DNA from: Gammaproteobacteria bacterium
GTDB taxonomy: Bacteria; Pseudomonadota; Gammaproteobacteria; Xanthomonadales; Xanthomonadaceae
DNA length: 19,258 nt
Assembly: GCA_030431185.1 (NCBI GenBank)
Contig: JAUIJO010000020.1
Span: 1 to 19,258 of the forward strand
Direction: 5' to 3'
The notes under the pieces are model-generated. The model was not told the DNA's origin. It was given only the letters and a program-made list of their open reading frames with translations, and did not search any database. Both the position numbers and the translations under genes were made by a program. Of this stretch, positions 1-7,437 are shown in pieces. Every line of letters begins with the position of its first letter. Within the stretch, counting starts at the first letter, position 1.

Positions 1-162
1 CTCCATCGACTTGTGCGCCTTCTCGTAAAGCGCTTCGACGGGCTGGCCTTCGTCGGGATCCTTGTCCTTGAAACGCGAGCAGCCGGTGGCGACGACGAGC
101 GCGAGCACCAGGAGGCTGGCGAAACGGGGCAGTGAGCGGGCGAGGGTGGAACTTGCGGTCAT
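1..162 (-). CDS. bamD: Outer membrane assembly lipoprotein BamD, N-terminal fragment (partial)
   Basis: The minus strand from 162 gives an open 54-residue N-terminus that runs off the left edge. It begins MTASSTLARS, has a hydrophobic stretch at about residues 14-25, and a lipobox ATGC with the lipidated cysteine at residue 28. It continues into EALYEKAHKSM, which resembles the start of the first TPR-like helix of BamD/ComL. BamD is the essential lipoprotein partner of BamA in the beta-barrel assembly machine, anchored to the inner leaflet of the outer membrane. Its position head-to-head with rluD matches the arrangement in E. coli and many gammaproteobacteria, which strengthens the call. No strong Shine-Dalgarno is visible before the ATG. 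Only about a fifth of the usual length of roughly 250-300 residues is present, so the family call rests on the signal peptide, the lipobox, the short downstream motif and gene order. Confidence 0.85.
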   Translation of the reverse strand, partial: MTASSTLARSLPRFASLLVLALVVATGCSRFKDKDPDEGQPVEALYEKAHKSME

Positions 163-265
163 GGGAGGCTTCAACGGGCGCCGAGGGCACGAACTGCCGA
201 TAATAGCAGTCCGGGCCCCCGCGGCCTTAATCGATGCCCAGCCCCCGGAGAGGCCGCCCCCGACA
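163..265. promoter_or_regulatory. Divergent bamD/rluD intergenic region with AT-rich -10-like core
   Basis: The 103-base gap between divergent bamD and rluD is GC-rich except for an AT-rich island at 199-204. It reads GATAAT on the plus strand and belongs to TATTAT on the minus strand. Either reading could serve as a sigma-70 -10 hexamer, for rluD rightward or bamD leftward. No convincing -35 hexamer sits 16-18 bases upstream in either direction. A GGAGAGG at 247-253 may be the rluD ribosome binding site, though its spacing to the ATG (12 bases) is long. That this gap contains the promoters is inferred from gene orientation. Confidence 0.35.
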
Positions 266-1240
266 ATGACCGACACCCCGTCCCCGCTGACCGCCACCGT
301 CCCCGACACCGCCGCCGGACGGCGTTTCGACGCCGTCCTGGCCGAGCTGTTCCCCGCCTATTCCCGTTCCCGCCTGGCGGCCTGGATCAAGTCCGGCGAC
401 GCCTTGCTGGACGGCCAGCAGGTCCGCCCGCGCGACCCCGTGCGCGGGGGCGAGGCCGTGTCGCTGCGGGTGGTCGAGGAGGTCCAGACCCATTCCGCCC
501 CCGAGGCGATCCCCCTGGACGTCCTCTACGAGGACGAGCACGTCATCGTCATCGACAAGCCCGCCGGCCTGGTCGTGCACCCGGGGGCCGGCAACCCCGC
601 CGGCACCCTGGTCAATGCGCTGCTGCATCGCGACCCCAACCTGAACACGCTGGCGCGCGCCGGGATCGTGCACCGGCTCGACAAGGACACCTCCGGGGTC
701 ATGGTGGTGGCACGGACCCTGGTGGCGCACACGGCCCTGATCGAGCAACTGTCCTCCCGCCAGGTCCACCGCCAGTACCTGGCCGTCGTGGTCGGCTCGA
801 TGGTGGCCGGGGGCACCGCGAATTTCCCGATCGACCGCCATCCGCGGGACCGGATCCGCATGGCCGTGCGCGACGACGGCCGCGAGGCGGTGACCCACTA
901 CCGGCTGCGCGAGCGCTTCCGGGCCCATACGTTGCTGGAGTGTCGGCTGGAAACCGGCCGGACCCACCAGATCCGCGTCCACATGGCGCACGTGAAGTAC
1001 CCGATCGTGGGCGATCCGATGTACGGCGGGCCGCTCAAGCTGCCCAGGGGCGCGACGCCCGAACTGGTCGAGGCGCTGCGCGGGTTCAAGCGCCAGGCCC
1101 TGCACGCGGAGACGCTGGAATTCATGCACCCCGTCAGCGGCGAACCGGTCCGCTGCTCGGCGCCCATGCCGGCCGACATGCAGGCGCTGGTCGCGGCCCT
1201 GGAGGACGACAGCCGCCTGGCGGACGAAGCGAAGCGCTGA
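266..1240 (+). CDS. rluD: 23S rRNA pseudouridine(1911/1915/1917) synthase RluD
   Basis: This 324-residue protein has the RluA-family layout. An N-terminal S4-like RNA-binding domain (about residues 18-75, with SRSRLAAWIKSG) is followed by the catalytic core. The active-site motif HRLDKDTSG spans residues 136-144 and places the catalytic aspartate at residue 139, the same number as in E. coli RluD. That supports the ATG at 266 over the upstream in-frame ATG at 62, which would run through the bamD start and the promoter gap. Further family signatures are DKPAGLVVHPG (98-108) and ETGRTHQIRVHMAH near the end of the core. RluD converts uridines in helix 69 of 23S rRNA to pseudouridine and aids late 50S maturation. 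The gene is one base upstream of pgeF, so the two are probably co-transcribed. The usual RluD length is about 326 residues, so this copy looks intact. Confidence 0.95.
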   Translation: MTDTPSPLTATVPDTAAGRRFDAVLAELFPAYSRSRLAAWIKSGDALLDGQQVRPRDPVRGGEAVSLRVVEEVQTHSAPEAIPLDVLYEDEHVIVIDKPAGLVVHPGAGNPAGTLVNALLHRDPNLNTLARAGIVHRLDKDTSGVMVVARTLVAHTALIEQLSSRQVHRQYLAVVVGSMVAGGTANFPIDRHPRDRIRMAVRDDGREAVTHYRLRERFRAHTLLECRLETGRTHQIRVHMAHVKYPIVGDPMYGGPLKLPRGATPELVEALRGFKRQALHAETLEFMHPVSGEPVRCSAPMPADMQALVAALEDDSRLADEAKR

Positions 1241-1241
1241 C

Positions 1242-2042
1242 ATGGACGCGCGGGTGCCATGGCTCGAGGCCGACTGGCCCGCGCCTCGCGGGGTACGGGC
1301 CTTCACCACCCTGCGGCACGGCGAGGGGGTGTCCGGTGCGCCTTTCGACCACTTCAACTTCGGTGTCCGCTGCGGCGACGATCCGGCGCGCGCGCAGGCC
1401 AATCGCGAGCGCCTGGTCGCGATCGCCGGCCTTCCGTCGCCCCCGCACTGGCTGCGCCAGGTCCATGGCACGAAGGTGTTGCGGTTCGAGGCCGGGGCGT
1501 CCCGGGCGATGGGTGGCCAGGCAGGGGAGAGGGGTGCCTCCTGCTTCGACGACGAGCCCGAGGCCGACGCCGCGGTGACCGGTCGCCCCGGCGTCGTCCT
1601 GGCGATCCAGACGGCCGACTGCCTGCCGGTGCTGTTCTGCAGCGACGACGGCCACGAGGTCGCGGGCGCGCATGCGGGCTGGCGCGGCCTGCTCGACGGG
1701 GTCCTGGAGGCCACCGTGGCCGCGATGCGGACTCCGCCACGGCACCTGCGGGCCTGGTTGGGCCCCGCCGCCGGCCCCCGCGCCTACGAGGTCGGCCTGG
1801 AGGTCTACGACGCATTCGTGTCGCGCGACTGGCGCGCCGGCTCGGCCTTCGCAAGTACCCGTCCGCACCATTGGCATGTCGACCTGTATGCGCTGGCGCG
1901 CATGCGCCTCGCGGCGGCCGGCATCGCCCCGGACCGCGTCCATGGCGGCACGCACTGCACGATCTCCGAGCCCGCGCGCTTCTTTTCCCATCGCCGCGAC
2001 CAGCGCACCGGGAGGATGGCGACCCTGGTATGGATGGAATGA
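1242..2042 (+). CDS. pgeF: Peptidoglycan editing factor PgeF (YfiH / laccase-domain family)
   Basis: This 266-residue protein belongs to the YfiH/DUF152 family, formerly called multicopper polyphenol oxidase and now regarded as a purine-nucleoside-acting or peptidoglycan-editing zinc enzyme. The three expected metal ligands are visible: His75 in QVHGTKV, Cys127 in TADCLPV and His144 in GAHAGWRG. Other family blocks are WLGPAAGP, an HVDLY motif, and the C-terminal GTHCTISEPARFFSHRRD with a final RMATLVW. In E. coli PgeF prevents misincorporation of L-Ser in place of L-Ala in the muropeptide stem, and relatives show adenosine deaminase or phosphorylase activity. The substrate here cannot be told from sequence. 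The start ATG lies one base after the rluD stop, matching the conserved rluD-pgeF pair. A Gly/Ala/Asp/Glu-rich linker at about 85-110 looks like a loop insertion. Confidence 0.93.
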   Translation: MDARVPWLEADWPAPRGVRAFTTLRHGEGVSGAPFDHFNFGVRCGDDPARAQANRERLVAIAGLPSPPHWLRQVHGTKVLRFEAGASRAMGGQAGERGASCFDDEPEADAAVTGRPGVVLAIQTADCLPVLFCSDDGHEVAGAHAGWRGLLDGVLEATVAAMRTPPRHLRAWLGPAAGPRAYEVGLEVYDAFVSRDWRAGSAFASTRPHHWHVDLYALARMRLAAAGIAPDRVHGGTHCTISEPARFFSHRRDQRTGRMATLVWME

Positions 2043-2887
2043 GGATGGCGATGGCGATGGACAGGCTGGGGTGGCGGTACCTGCTGTGGGGCGCCTGCCT
2101 CGCCCTGCCCCTACCGGCATGGGCCGGCAACGACTGCGGGGATGCCCTCCAGGGCTACCTGGAGGCGGCGTATCCCGGAAGCGGCGAAACCGCGGGCGGA
2201 TCGGGGCAACACGACCGACCTGACGGCGAACGGATCGACGAATCCCTGGTGGCGTGTCGCCACTGGCCCGCCGACCCCTCCCGCACGCTGCTCGCGGTGG
2301 GCCTCGTGCCTGCGGGACAGGAGGCGTATGCCGATGGGGGAAGGGCGGACCTGGAGGTACTGGTGGTCGACCGTGCGACCGGGCAGGTGCAAGCACGCCG
2401 GCGCGAACCCGGACGCCTGGGCTGGGATGCGATCCGCGTGACCGGCTTGCGGCTCGACACGGCGCGTTATCGACTCGGCCCCGGCGCCCGGGCCTTCGGC
2501 GTCCGCATCGAACGCAACGGCGCCTCGCGGGTGAATCCCTGGCAGGAGACGACCCTGGGCTTGTTCCTGCTCCGCGACGGTCGACTCGATCGAGTGCTCG
2601 ACAACCTCCAGGTCGCCGTGTCGGGCGGCGAGTGGGACGGCAATTGCGAAGGACGCTTCCACGTCCTGGAGCGGACGCTAGTACTGGAGCCGCGTGGCGA
2701 TGGCTGGCCGGACCTGGGGATCGAGTCGCGGCGTTCGACCACCGCGGCAGTGCGCGCGGCGGACGGCGAATGCATGCGGATCGAAACCGGGAGCGACCGT
2801 TCCAGCGCCGTCCTTCAACCGCAGGACGGCCATTACGCGGTCCCCGGAGCGCTCCGCGGCGCCGATGCCGACTACCTGCTGCCATGA
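2039..2887 (+). CDS. Predicted secreted protein of unknown function with four mature cysteines
   Basis: I do not recognise this 282-residue protein. The chosen ATG overlaps the pgeF stop as ATGA, which suggests translational coupling. In-frame ATGs at 2030, 2045, 2051 and 2057 are alternatives. A clear Sec signal peptide is visible: a short charged start, a hydrophobic core (LLWGACLALPLPAWA) and a likely cleavage after AWA at residue 29. The mature part has exactly four cysteines, spread from the N-terminus to near the C-terminus, which could form two disulfides in the periplasm. No membrane segment, lipobox or enzyme motif is seen after the signal. The C-terminal half alternates hydrophobic and polar residues (ERTLVLEPRGDGWPDLGIES), which suggests beta structure. 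Base composition and codon use match the neighbours, so recent transfer is not indicated. Its placement between pgeF and the permease does not reveal a role. Confidence 0.75.
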   Translation: MRMAMAMDRLGWRYLLWGACLALPLPAWAGNDCGDALQGYLEAAYPGSGETAGGSGQHDRPDGERIDESLVACRHWPADPSRTLLAVGLVPAGQEAYADGGRADLEVLVVDRATGQVQARRREPGRLGWDAIRVTGLRLDTARYRLGPGARAFGVRIERNGASRVNPWQETTLGLFLLRDGRLDRVLDNLQVAVSGGEWDGNCEGRFHVLERTLVLEPRGDGWPDLGIESRRSTTAAVRAADGECMRIETGSDRSSAVLQPQDGHYAVPGALRGADADYLLP

Positions 2888-3009
2888 AAGCGGGCCGCCG
2901 CGCCATCGGGCTGCCTTATCCTGCAGCGTCCGCGACATCTTTCGCGGGGCGACGAACAGGGGCGATGGGGTAATGACGGGAGCATCGGGGATCGCGGCGG
3001 ACACCGGCC
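2888..3009 (+). other. Short intergenic gap before the permease
   Basis: This 122-base gap holds a modest hairpin, CCGCGA-CATCTT-TCGCGG (2930-2947), with no following T-run. No convincing promoter hexamer pair is visible; GGTAAT at 2969-2974 is at best a weak -10-like element. An in-frame stop at 2974 rules out a longer N-terminus for the permease. Confidence 0.3.
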
Positions 3010-4596
3010 ATGGCTGAGCGCCGCCCACCGCGCTGGTTCGTGGCCGGCGATCTCAATGGTTTCTTCGGCCTGGTGGTCGACAATCTGTCGATCCTGGGCT
3101 TCATCGCCGCCGCGCTGGTGGGCATCTTCGGCTTCCCCGCCGAGGTCGTGTTCACCCGCATGTTCCCCGGCACCGCCCTGGGCGTCCTCGTCGGCAACCT
3201 GATCTACACCGTCATGGCGCGCCGGCTGGCGCTGCGCAGCGGGCGCGACGACGTCACCGCCATGCCCCTGGGCCTGGATGCGCCCACCAGCATCGGCATG
3301 GCCCTGCTCGTGCTCGGGCCTGCCTTCAGCCGCTTCAAGGCCGACGGCATTGACGTCGAGGCGGCGGCACTGGCGACCTGGCAACTCGGCATGGCGGCGC
3401 TGATGGTGATGGGCACGCTGAAGCTGGTGCTCTCCTTCGCCGGCGACCTGATCACCCGCGTCGTCCCGCGCGCGGCCCTGCTGGGTTCCATCGGGGGCGC
3501 GGCGCTGGTCCTGCTGGGTTTCCTGCCCCTGGTCGAGACCCTGCGTTCGCCGGTGGTCGGGCTGGCGACCTTCGGCCTGCTGCTGTACGTGCTGGTCGCG
3601 CGCGGACGACTGCCGATCCGGATCCCCGGCGTGCTGTTCGCCTTCCTCGTCGGCACGACGCTGTACTACGGCCTCGGCCTGGCCGGCCTGGGTGCGCCGG
3701 GCTTCAGCGTGCCCGAGGCCATGCCCCTTGCACTGACGTTCCCGTGGCCGAACCTGGGCTTCATCGAGGGGCTGCCCGCGACCGTGCCCTACCTGTCGCT
3801 GCTGCTGCCGTTCGGGCTGTTGATGGTGGTCGGCGGCATCAACGTCAGCGAAAGCGCGCGGGCGGCGGGCGACGACTACCGCACGCGCGACGTGTTGTTG
3901 GCCGAAGCGGTGTCGACCCTGGTGGCGGGCCTCTGCGGCGGCGTTGCCCAGACCACGCCGTACATCGGCCAGCCGGCCTACAAGCACATGGGCGCGCGCA
4001 TGGGCTACACGCTGCTGACCGGCCTGTTCATCGGCATCGGCGGCATGCTCGGCATCGTCTCGGGCCTGGTGCAGTGGCTGCCGCTCGCGGTGCTGGCGCC
4101 GATCATCGCCTACGTCGGCCTGGACATCACCGTGCAGGCCTTCCAGAGCACGCGGCGCGAGCATGCCCTCGCCGTCGCGCTCGCGTTCCTGCCCTCGGTG
4201 GCCTACCTGATGGTGATCAAGCTGGGCAACCCGGCGTGGATCGCGCCCGACCGTTTCGCCGCGCTGTATTCGGCGAGCGACGGCGCCGGCCTGCCGGAGC
4301 TCGCCACGATCGTCGTCCTCGGCAACGGCTTCATCATCACCGCGATGCTGTGGGCATCGGCGCTGGTGGCGATGATCGAACAACGGCTCCGGTTGGCCAC
4401 GGCGTGGCTGTCCCTGGCCGCCGTCCTGACCCTGTTCGGCGTGATCCATTCGGTGCATCCGCAGGGCGGCGTGTACGTTCCCTGGGCGCTGGAGGGCCTG
4501 CCCCGGACGATCGCCTGGCAGTTCGCCGCCGGCTATGCCGTGCTCGCGGTGGCGATGGCGCTGCTGTCGCTGCAGCGCAGGCCTTTCCAGCCCTGA
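3010..4596 (+). CDS. NCS2/AzgA-like permease (putative nucleobase or related transporter)
   Basis: This 528-residue, very hydrophobic protein has about 12 predicted membrane segments. It opens with a GDLNGFFGL segment and carries DDVTAMPLGLDAPTS (about residues 79-93), which occupies the position of the pore motif of AzgA/PbuG purine permeases. A second block, LLAEAVSTLVAGLCGG followed by TTPYIGQPAYKHMGARMGYT, resembles the TM8-10 region of the same family (LLADSVGT...TSYIES in AzgA). Nucleobase:cation symporter-2 proteins import purines, pyrimidines or xanthine by proton symport. The match here is to the fold-level pattern and the substrate cannot be assigned. The protein is longer than UraA or AzgA (about 430-450). 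No good Shine-Dalgarno precedes the ATG, and an in-frame stop 36 bases upstream removes alternative starts. It interrupts the usual pgeF-clpB adjacency, and its role next to these genes is unclear. Confidence 0.7.
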   Translation: MAERRPPRWFVAGDLNGFFGLVVDNLSILGFIAAALVGIFGFPAEVVFTRMFPGTALGVLVGNLIYTVMARRLALRSGRDDVTAMPLGLDAPTSIGMALLVLGPAFSRFKADGIDVEAAALATWQLGMAALMVMGTLKLVLSFAGDLITRVVPRAALLGSIGGAALVLLGFLPLVETLRSPVVGLATFGLLLYVLVARGRLPIRIPGVLFAFLVGTTLYYGLGLAGLGAPGFSVPEAMPLALTFPWPNLGFIEGLPATVPYLSLLLPFGLLMVVGGINVSESARAAGDDYRTRDVLLAEAVSTLVAGLCGGVAQTTPYIGQPAYKHMGARMGYTLLTGLFIGIGGMLGIVSGLVQWLPLAVLAPIIAYVGLDITVQAFQSTRREHALAVALAFLPSVAYLMVIKLGNPAWIAPDRFAALYSASDGAGLPELATIVVLGNGFIITAMLWASALVAMIEQRLRLATAWLSLAAVLTLFGVIHSVHPQGGVYVPWALEGLPRTIAWQFAAGYAVLAVAMALLSLQRRPFQP

Positions 4597-4658
4597 CATC
4601 CGACCGCATCCGGGCCTCGACACTGCCTGAACGGGCATGGCGGCATCCTTGAACCTCG

Positions 4659-4687
4659 CTTGAATCGCCGTCGCGCGATCCGCATTT
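4659..4687 (+). promoter_or_regulatory. Sigma-32 (RpoH) type heat-shock promoter for clpB
   Basis: A -35 element CTTGAA (4659-4664) is followed by a 15-base spacer and CCGCATTT (4680-4687). The RpoH consensus is CTTGAAA, 11-16 bases, CCCCATNT, so only one position of the -10 core differs. A second CTTGAA begins 11 bases earlier at 4648. The element lies about 50 bases upstream of the clpB start, and clpB is a classical RpoH regulon member. The call therefore rests on both sequence and context. Confidence 0.82.
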
Positions 4688-4736
4688 CAGGGTCATGCGG
4701 CAATGCGGCCGCCCCAGTATCCCGAGGATTCCCCAC

Positions 4737-7322
4737 ATGCGGATGGACAAGCTGACCTCGCGCTTCCAGCAAGCGATCGCCGACGCGCAATCGCTGGCGG
4801 TCGGGCGCGACCACAACGTGATCGAACCCGTGCACCTGTTGACCGCGCTGCTCGACCAGTCCGGCGGGGGCACCCGCCCGCTGCTGGTGCAGGCCGGCGT
4901 CAACGTGCCCCTGCTGCGCGAGCGCCTGGGCGAGGCGCTGGAGAAGCTGCCGAAGGTGAGCGGACAGGACGGCAATGTCTCAGCCAGCAACGACCTTTCG
5001 CGGTTGCTCAACGTCACCGACAAGCTCGCGCAGCAGCGCGGCGATGCCTTCATCGCGTCCGAGCTGTTCCTGCTCGCCGCGCTCGACGGCAACAGCGAAG
5101 CGGGCAAGCTGCTCAAGGCGGCCGGCGCCGACAAGGCGCGGCTCGAGGCCGCCATCGACAAGGCCCGCGGCGGCGAATCGGTGCAGTCCGAGAACGCCGA
5201 AGAGCAGCGCCAGGCGCTTGAGAAGTATTGCGTCGACCTGACCGAACGCGCCGAGTCCGGCAAGCTGGACCCGGTCGTGGGTCGCGACGAGGAGATCCGC
5301 CGCACCGTGCAGGTGTTGCAGCGCCGGACCAAGAACAACCCGGTCCTGATCGGCGAGCCCGGCGTGGGCAAGACGGCGATCGTCGAAGGCCTGGCCCAGC
5401 GCATCGTCAACGGCGAAGTACCCGAGGGGCTGCGCGGCAAGCGCGTGCTGTCGCTCGACATGGGCGCGCTCATCGCCGGCGCCAAGTTCCGCGGCGAGTT
5501 CGAGGAGCGCCTCAAGGCCGTGCTCAACGACCTGGCCAAGAACGAGGGGCAGGTGATCCTCTTCATCGACGAGCTGCACACCATGGTCGGCGCCGGCAAG
5601 GCCGACGGCGCGATGGATGCCGGCAACATGCTCAAGCCGGCGCTGGCGCGCGGCGAGCTGCACTGCATCGGCGCGACCACGCTGGACGAATACCGCAAGT
5701 ACGTCGAGAAGGACGCCGCGCTGGAGCGCCGCTTCCAGAAGGTCTTCGTCGGCGAGCCCTCGGTCGAGGACACCATCGCGATCCTGCGAGGGCTGAAGGA
5801 GAAGTACGCGGTCCACCACGGCGTGGAGATCACCGACCCGGCGATCGTCGCCGCGGCCACGCTCAGCAATCGCTACATCGCCGACCGCCAGCTGCCGGAC
5901 AAGGCCATCGACCTGATGGACGAGGCCGCCAGCCGCATCCGCATGGAGATCGATTCCAAGCCCGAGGAGCTCGACCGCAAGGAACGCCGGCTGATCCAGC
6001 TCAAGATCCAGCGCGAGGCGCTGAAGAAGGAGAAGGACGACGCGTCGAAGCAGCGCCTGGCCGACCTCGAGGCCGAGATCGACACGCTCGAGCGCGAGTT
6101 CAACGACCTCGAGGAAGTCTGGAAGGCCGAGAAGGCGACCCTGCAGGGCGCGACGAAGATCAAGGAACAGATCGAAAGCGCGAAACTCGAGCTCGAAGCC
6201 GCGCAGCGCAAGCAGGACTTCGGCCGCATGAGCGAGATCCAGTACGGCACGCTGCCCGGGCTTGAGAAGCAGTTGCAGGCGGCCCAGGAGGCCGAGAAGC
6301 AGGGCTTCACCCTGCTGCAGGACAAGGTGACCGCCGAGGAGATCGCCGAGGTGGTCGCGCGCTGGACCGGCATCCCGGTGTCGAAGATGCTCGAGGGCGA
6401 GCGCGAGAAGCTGCTGAAGATGGAAGAGCACCTGCATACGCGCGTGGTCGGCCAGGAGGAGGCGATCAAGGTCGTGTCCGACGCGGTGCGCCGCTCGCGC
6501 GCGGGCCTGAGCGACCCGGATCGCCCCAGCGGTTCGTTCCTGTTCCTGGGCCCCACCGGCGTCGGCAAGACCGAGCTGTGCAAGGCGCTGGCCGAGTTCC
6601 TGTTCGACTCGACCGACGCGATGGTGCGCATCGACATGAGCGAGTTCATGGAGAAGCATGCCGTGTCGCGCCTGGTCGGTGCGCCGCCGGGTTACGTCGG
6701 CTACGAGGAGGGCGGTTACCTGACCGAAGCGGTGCGGCGGCGTCCGTACAGCGTGATCCTGCTCGACGAGGTCGAGAAGGCGCACCCGGACGTGTTCAAC
6801 ATCCTGTTGCAGGTGCTCGACGACGGCCGCCTGACGGATGGACAGGGCCGCACGGTGGATTTCCGCAATACCGTGATCGTGATGACCTCCAACCTCGGCA
6901 GCCAGATGATCCAGGAGATGTCGGACGATGATTCCCCGGAGGGCTACACCAAGATGAAGGCGGCGGTGATGGGCGTGGTGCAGACGCAGTTCCGCCCGGA
7001 GTTCATCAACCGCCTCGACGACATCGTGGTGTTCCATCCGCTCGACAAGAAGCAGATCCGCGAGATCGCCAGGATCCAGATGACCGGCCTCGACCGGCGC
7101 TTGGCCGAGCGCGGCCTCAAGCTGGAGCTGGGTGACAACGCGCTGGCCCTGCTCGCGAACGTCGGCTTCGACCCGGTGTACGGGGCGCGACCGTTGAAGC
7201 GGGCGATCCAGCAGCAGCTGGAGAACCCGTTGGCGCAGCGGATCCTGGCCGGTGAATTCGTCGCCGGCGACACCATCGTCGCCGATGCCGAGGGCGGCCA
7301 GCTGGTGTTCCGCAAGGCCTGA
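4737..7322 (+). CDS. clpB: ATP-dependent disaggregase ClpB (Hsp100)
   Basis: This 861-residue protein matches E. coli ClpB almost residue for residue in numbering. It has an N-terminal Clp-repeat domain (1-145), Walker A1 GEPGVGKT at 206-213, Walker B1 VILFIDE ending at Glu279, and a long charged coiled-coil M-domain (about 405-525). The second AAA+ module has GPTGVGKT at 605-612, pore loop GYVG at 652-655 and Walker B2 LLDEVE around Glu678. ClpB hexamers work with DnaK to pull polypeptides from aggregates in the cytoplasm. The ATG at 4737 is chosen because it gives the family start MRMDKLTSRFQQ and has a GAGGA Shine-Dalgarno eight bases upstream. The in-frame ATG at 4695 lacks both. A heat-shock promoter precedes it and strong stem-loops follow it, so it is probably monocistronic. 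Val149 is encoded by GTG, at the site of the internal start used in E. coli. Confidence 0.98.
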   Translation: MRMDKLTSRFQQAIADAQSLAVGRDHNVIEPVHLLTALLDQSGGGTRPLLVQAGVNVPLLRERLGEALEKLPKVSGQDGNVSASNDLSRLLNVTDKLAQQRGDAFIASELFLLAALDGNSEAGKLLKAAGADKARLEAAIDKARGGESVQSENAEEQRQALEKYCVDLTERAESGKLDPVVGRDEEIRRTVQVLQRRTKNNPVLIGEPGVGKTAIVEGLAQRIVNGEVPEGLRGKRVLSLDMGALIAGAKFRGEFEERLKAVLNDLAKNEGQVILFIDELHTMVGAGKADGAMDAGNMLKPALARGELHCIGATTLDEYRKYVEKDAALERRFQKVFVGEPSVEDTIAILRGLKEKYAVHHGVEITDPAIVAAATLSNRYIADRQLPDKAIDLMDEAASRIRMEIDSKPEELDRKERRLIQLKIQREALKKEKDDASKQRLADLEAEIDTLEREFNDLEEVWKAEKATLQGATKIKEQIESAKLELEAAQRKQDFGRMSEIQYGTLPGLEKQLQAAQEAEKQGFTLLQDKVTAEEIAEVVARWTGIPVSKMLEGEREKLLKMEEHLHTRVVGQEEAIKVVSDAVRRSRAGLSDPDRPSGSFLFLGPTGVGKTELCKALAEFLFDSTDAMVRIDMSEFMEKHAVSRLVGAPPGYVGYEEGGYLTEAVRRRPYSVILLDEVEKAHPDVFNILLQVLDDGRLTDGQGRTVDFRNTVIVMTSNLGSQMIQEMSDDDSPEGYTKMKAAVMGVVQTQFRPEFINRLDDIVVFHPLDKKQIREIARIQMTGLDRRLAERGLKLELGDNALALLANVGFDPVYGARPLKRAIQQQLENPLAQRILAGEFVAGDTIVADAEGGQLVFRKA

Positions 7323-7339
7323 GCCCCGTGCCGCTGCCG

Positions 7340-7378
7340 CCATGGCGCCTCCTCCCGCTCCCGGGCGGGGCGCCATGG
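7340..7378 (+). terminator. Strong stem-loop after clpB (terminator-like, no T-tract)
   Basis: Perfect 10-base complementary arms, CCATGGCGCC (7340-7349) and GGCGCCATGG (7369-7378), flank a C/G-rich loop. The structure starts 18 bases after the clpB stop. No T-run follows, so it may be an RNA-stabilising 3' hairpin or a GC-type terminator rather than a canonical intrinsic one. Confidence 0.6.
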
Positions 7379-7385
7379 ACGCGGT

Positions 7386-7404
7386 CGCGCGCACGGTGCG
7401 CGCG
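7386..7404 (+). repeat. GC-rich inverted repeat downstream of the clpB stem-loop
   Basis: CGCGCGCA (7386-7393) and TGCGCGCG (7397-7404) form an 8-base stem with a three-base loop. It directly follows the larger clpB hairpin and precedes the putative -10 of the riboswitch transcript, so it may add to transcriptional insulation or overlap the promoter. Confidence 0.45.
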
Positions 7405-7406
7405 CC

Positions 7407-7415
7407 TGCTAGACT
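7407..7415 (+). promoter_or_regulatory. Possible extended -10 element for the cobalamin operon
   Basis: TGCTAGACT resembles an extended -10 (TGN plus TAGACT) placed about 25-30 bases before the first riboswitch helix, where a start site would be needed. No recognisable -35 hexamer lies upstream; that region is the CGCGCGCA hairpin. The call is weak and rests mainly on position. Confidence 0.3.
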
Positions 7416-7437
7416 CCCCCACGCCTGAGGTGACCGC

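Noticed and set aside
62..265. Extended N-terminus of RluD from the ATG at 62
   Set aside because: It runs through the divergent bamD start and the promoter gap. The ATG at 266 gives the catalytic Asp at residue 139 as in E. coli.
4624..4637. TGCC-TGAACG-GGCA hairpin as a terminator for the permease gene
   Set aside because: The stem is only four bases with no T-tract, which is expected by chance at this GC content.
4695..4736. Longer ClpB start at 4695
   Set aside because: The ATG at 4737 gives the family N-terminus and has a well-spaced GAGGA; the upstream ATG has no good ribosome site.
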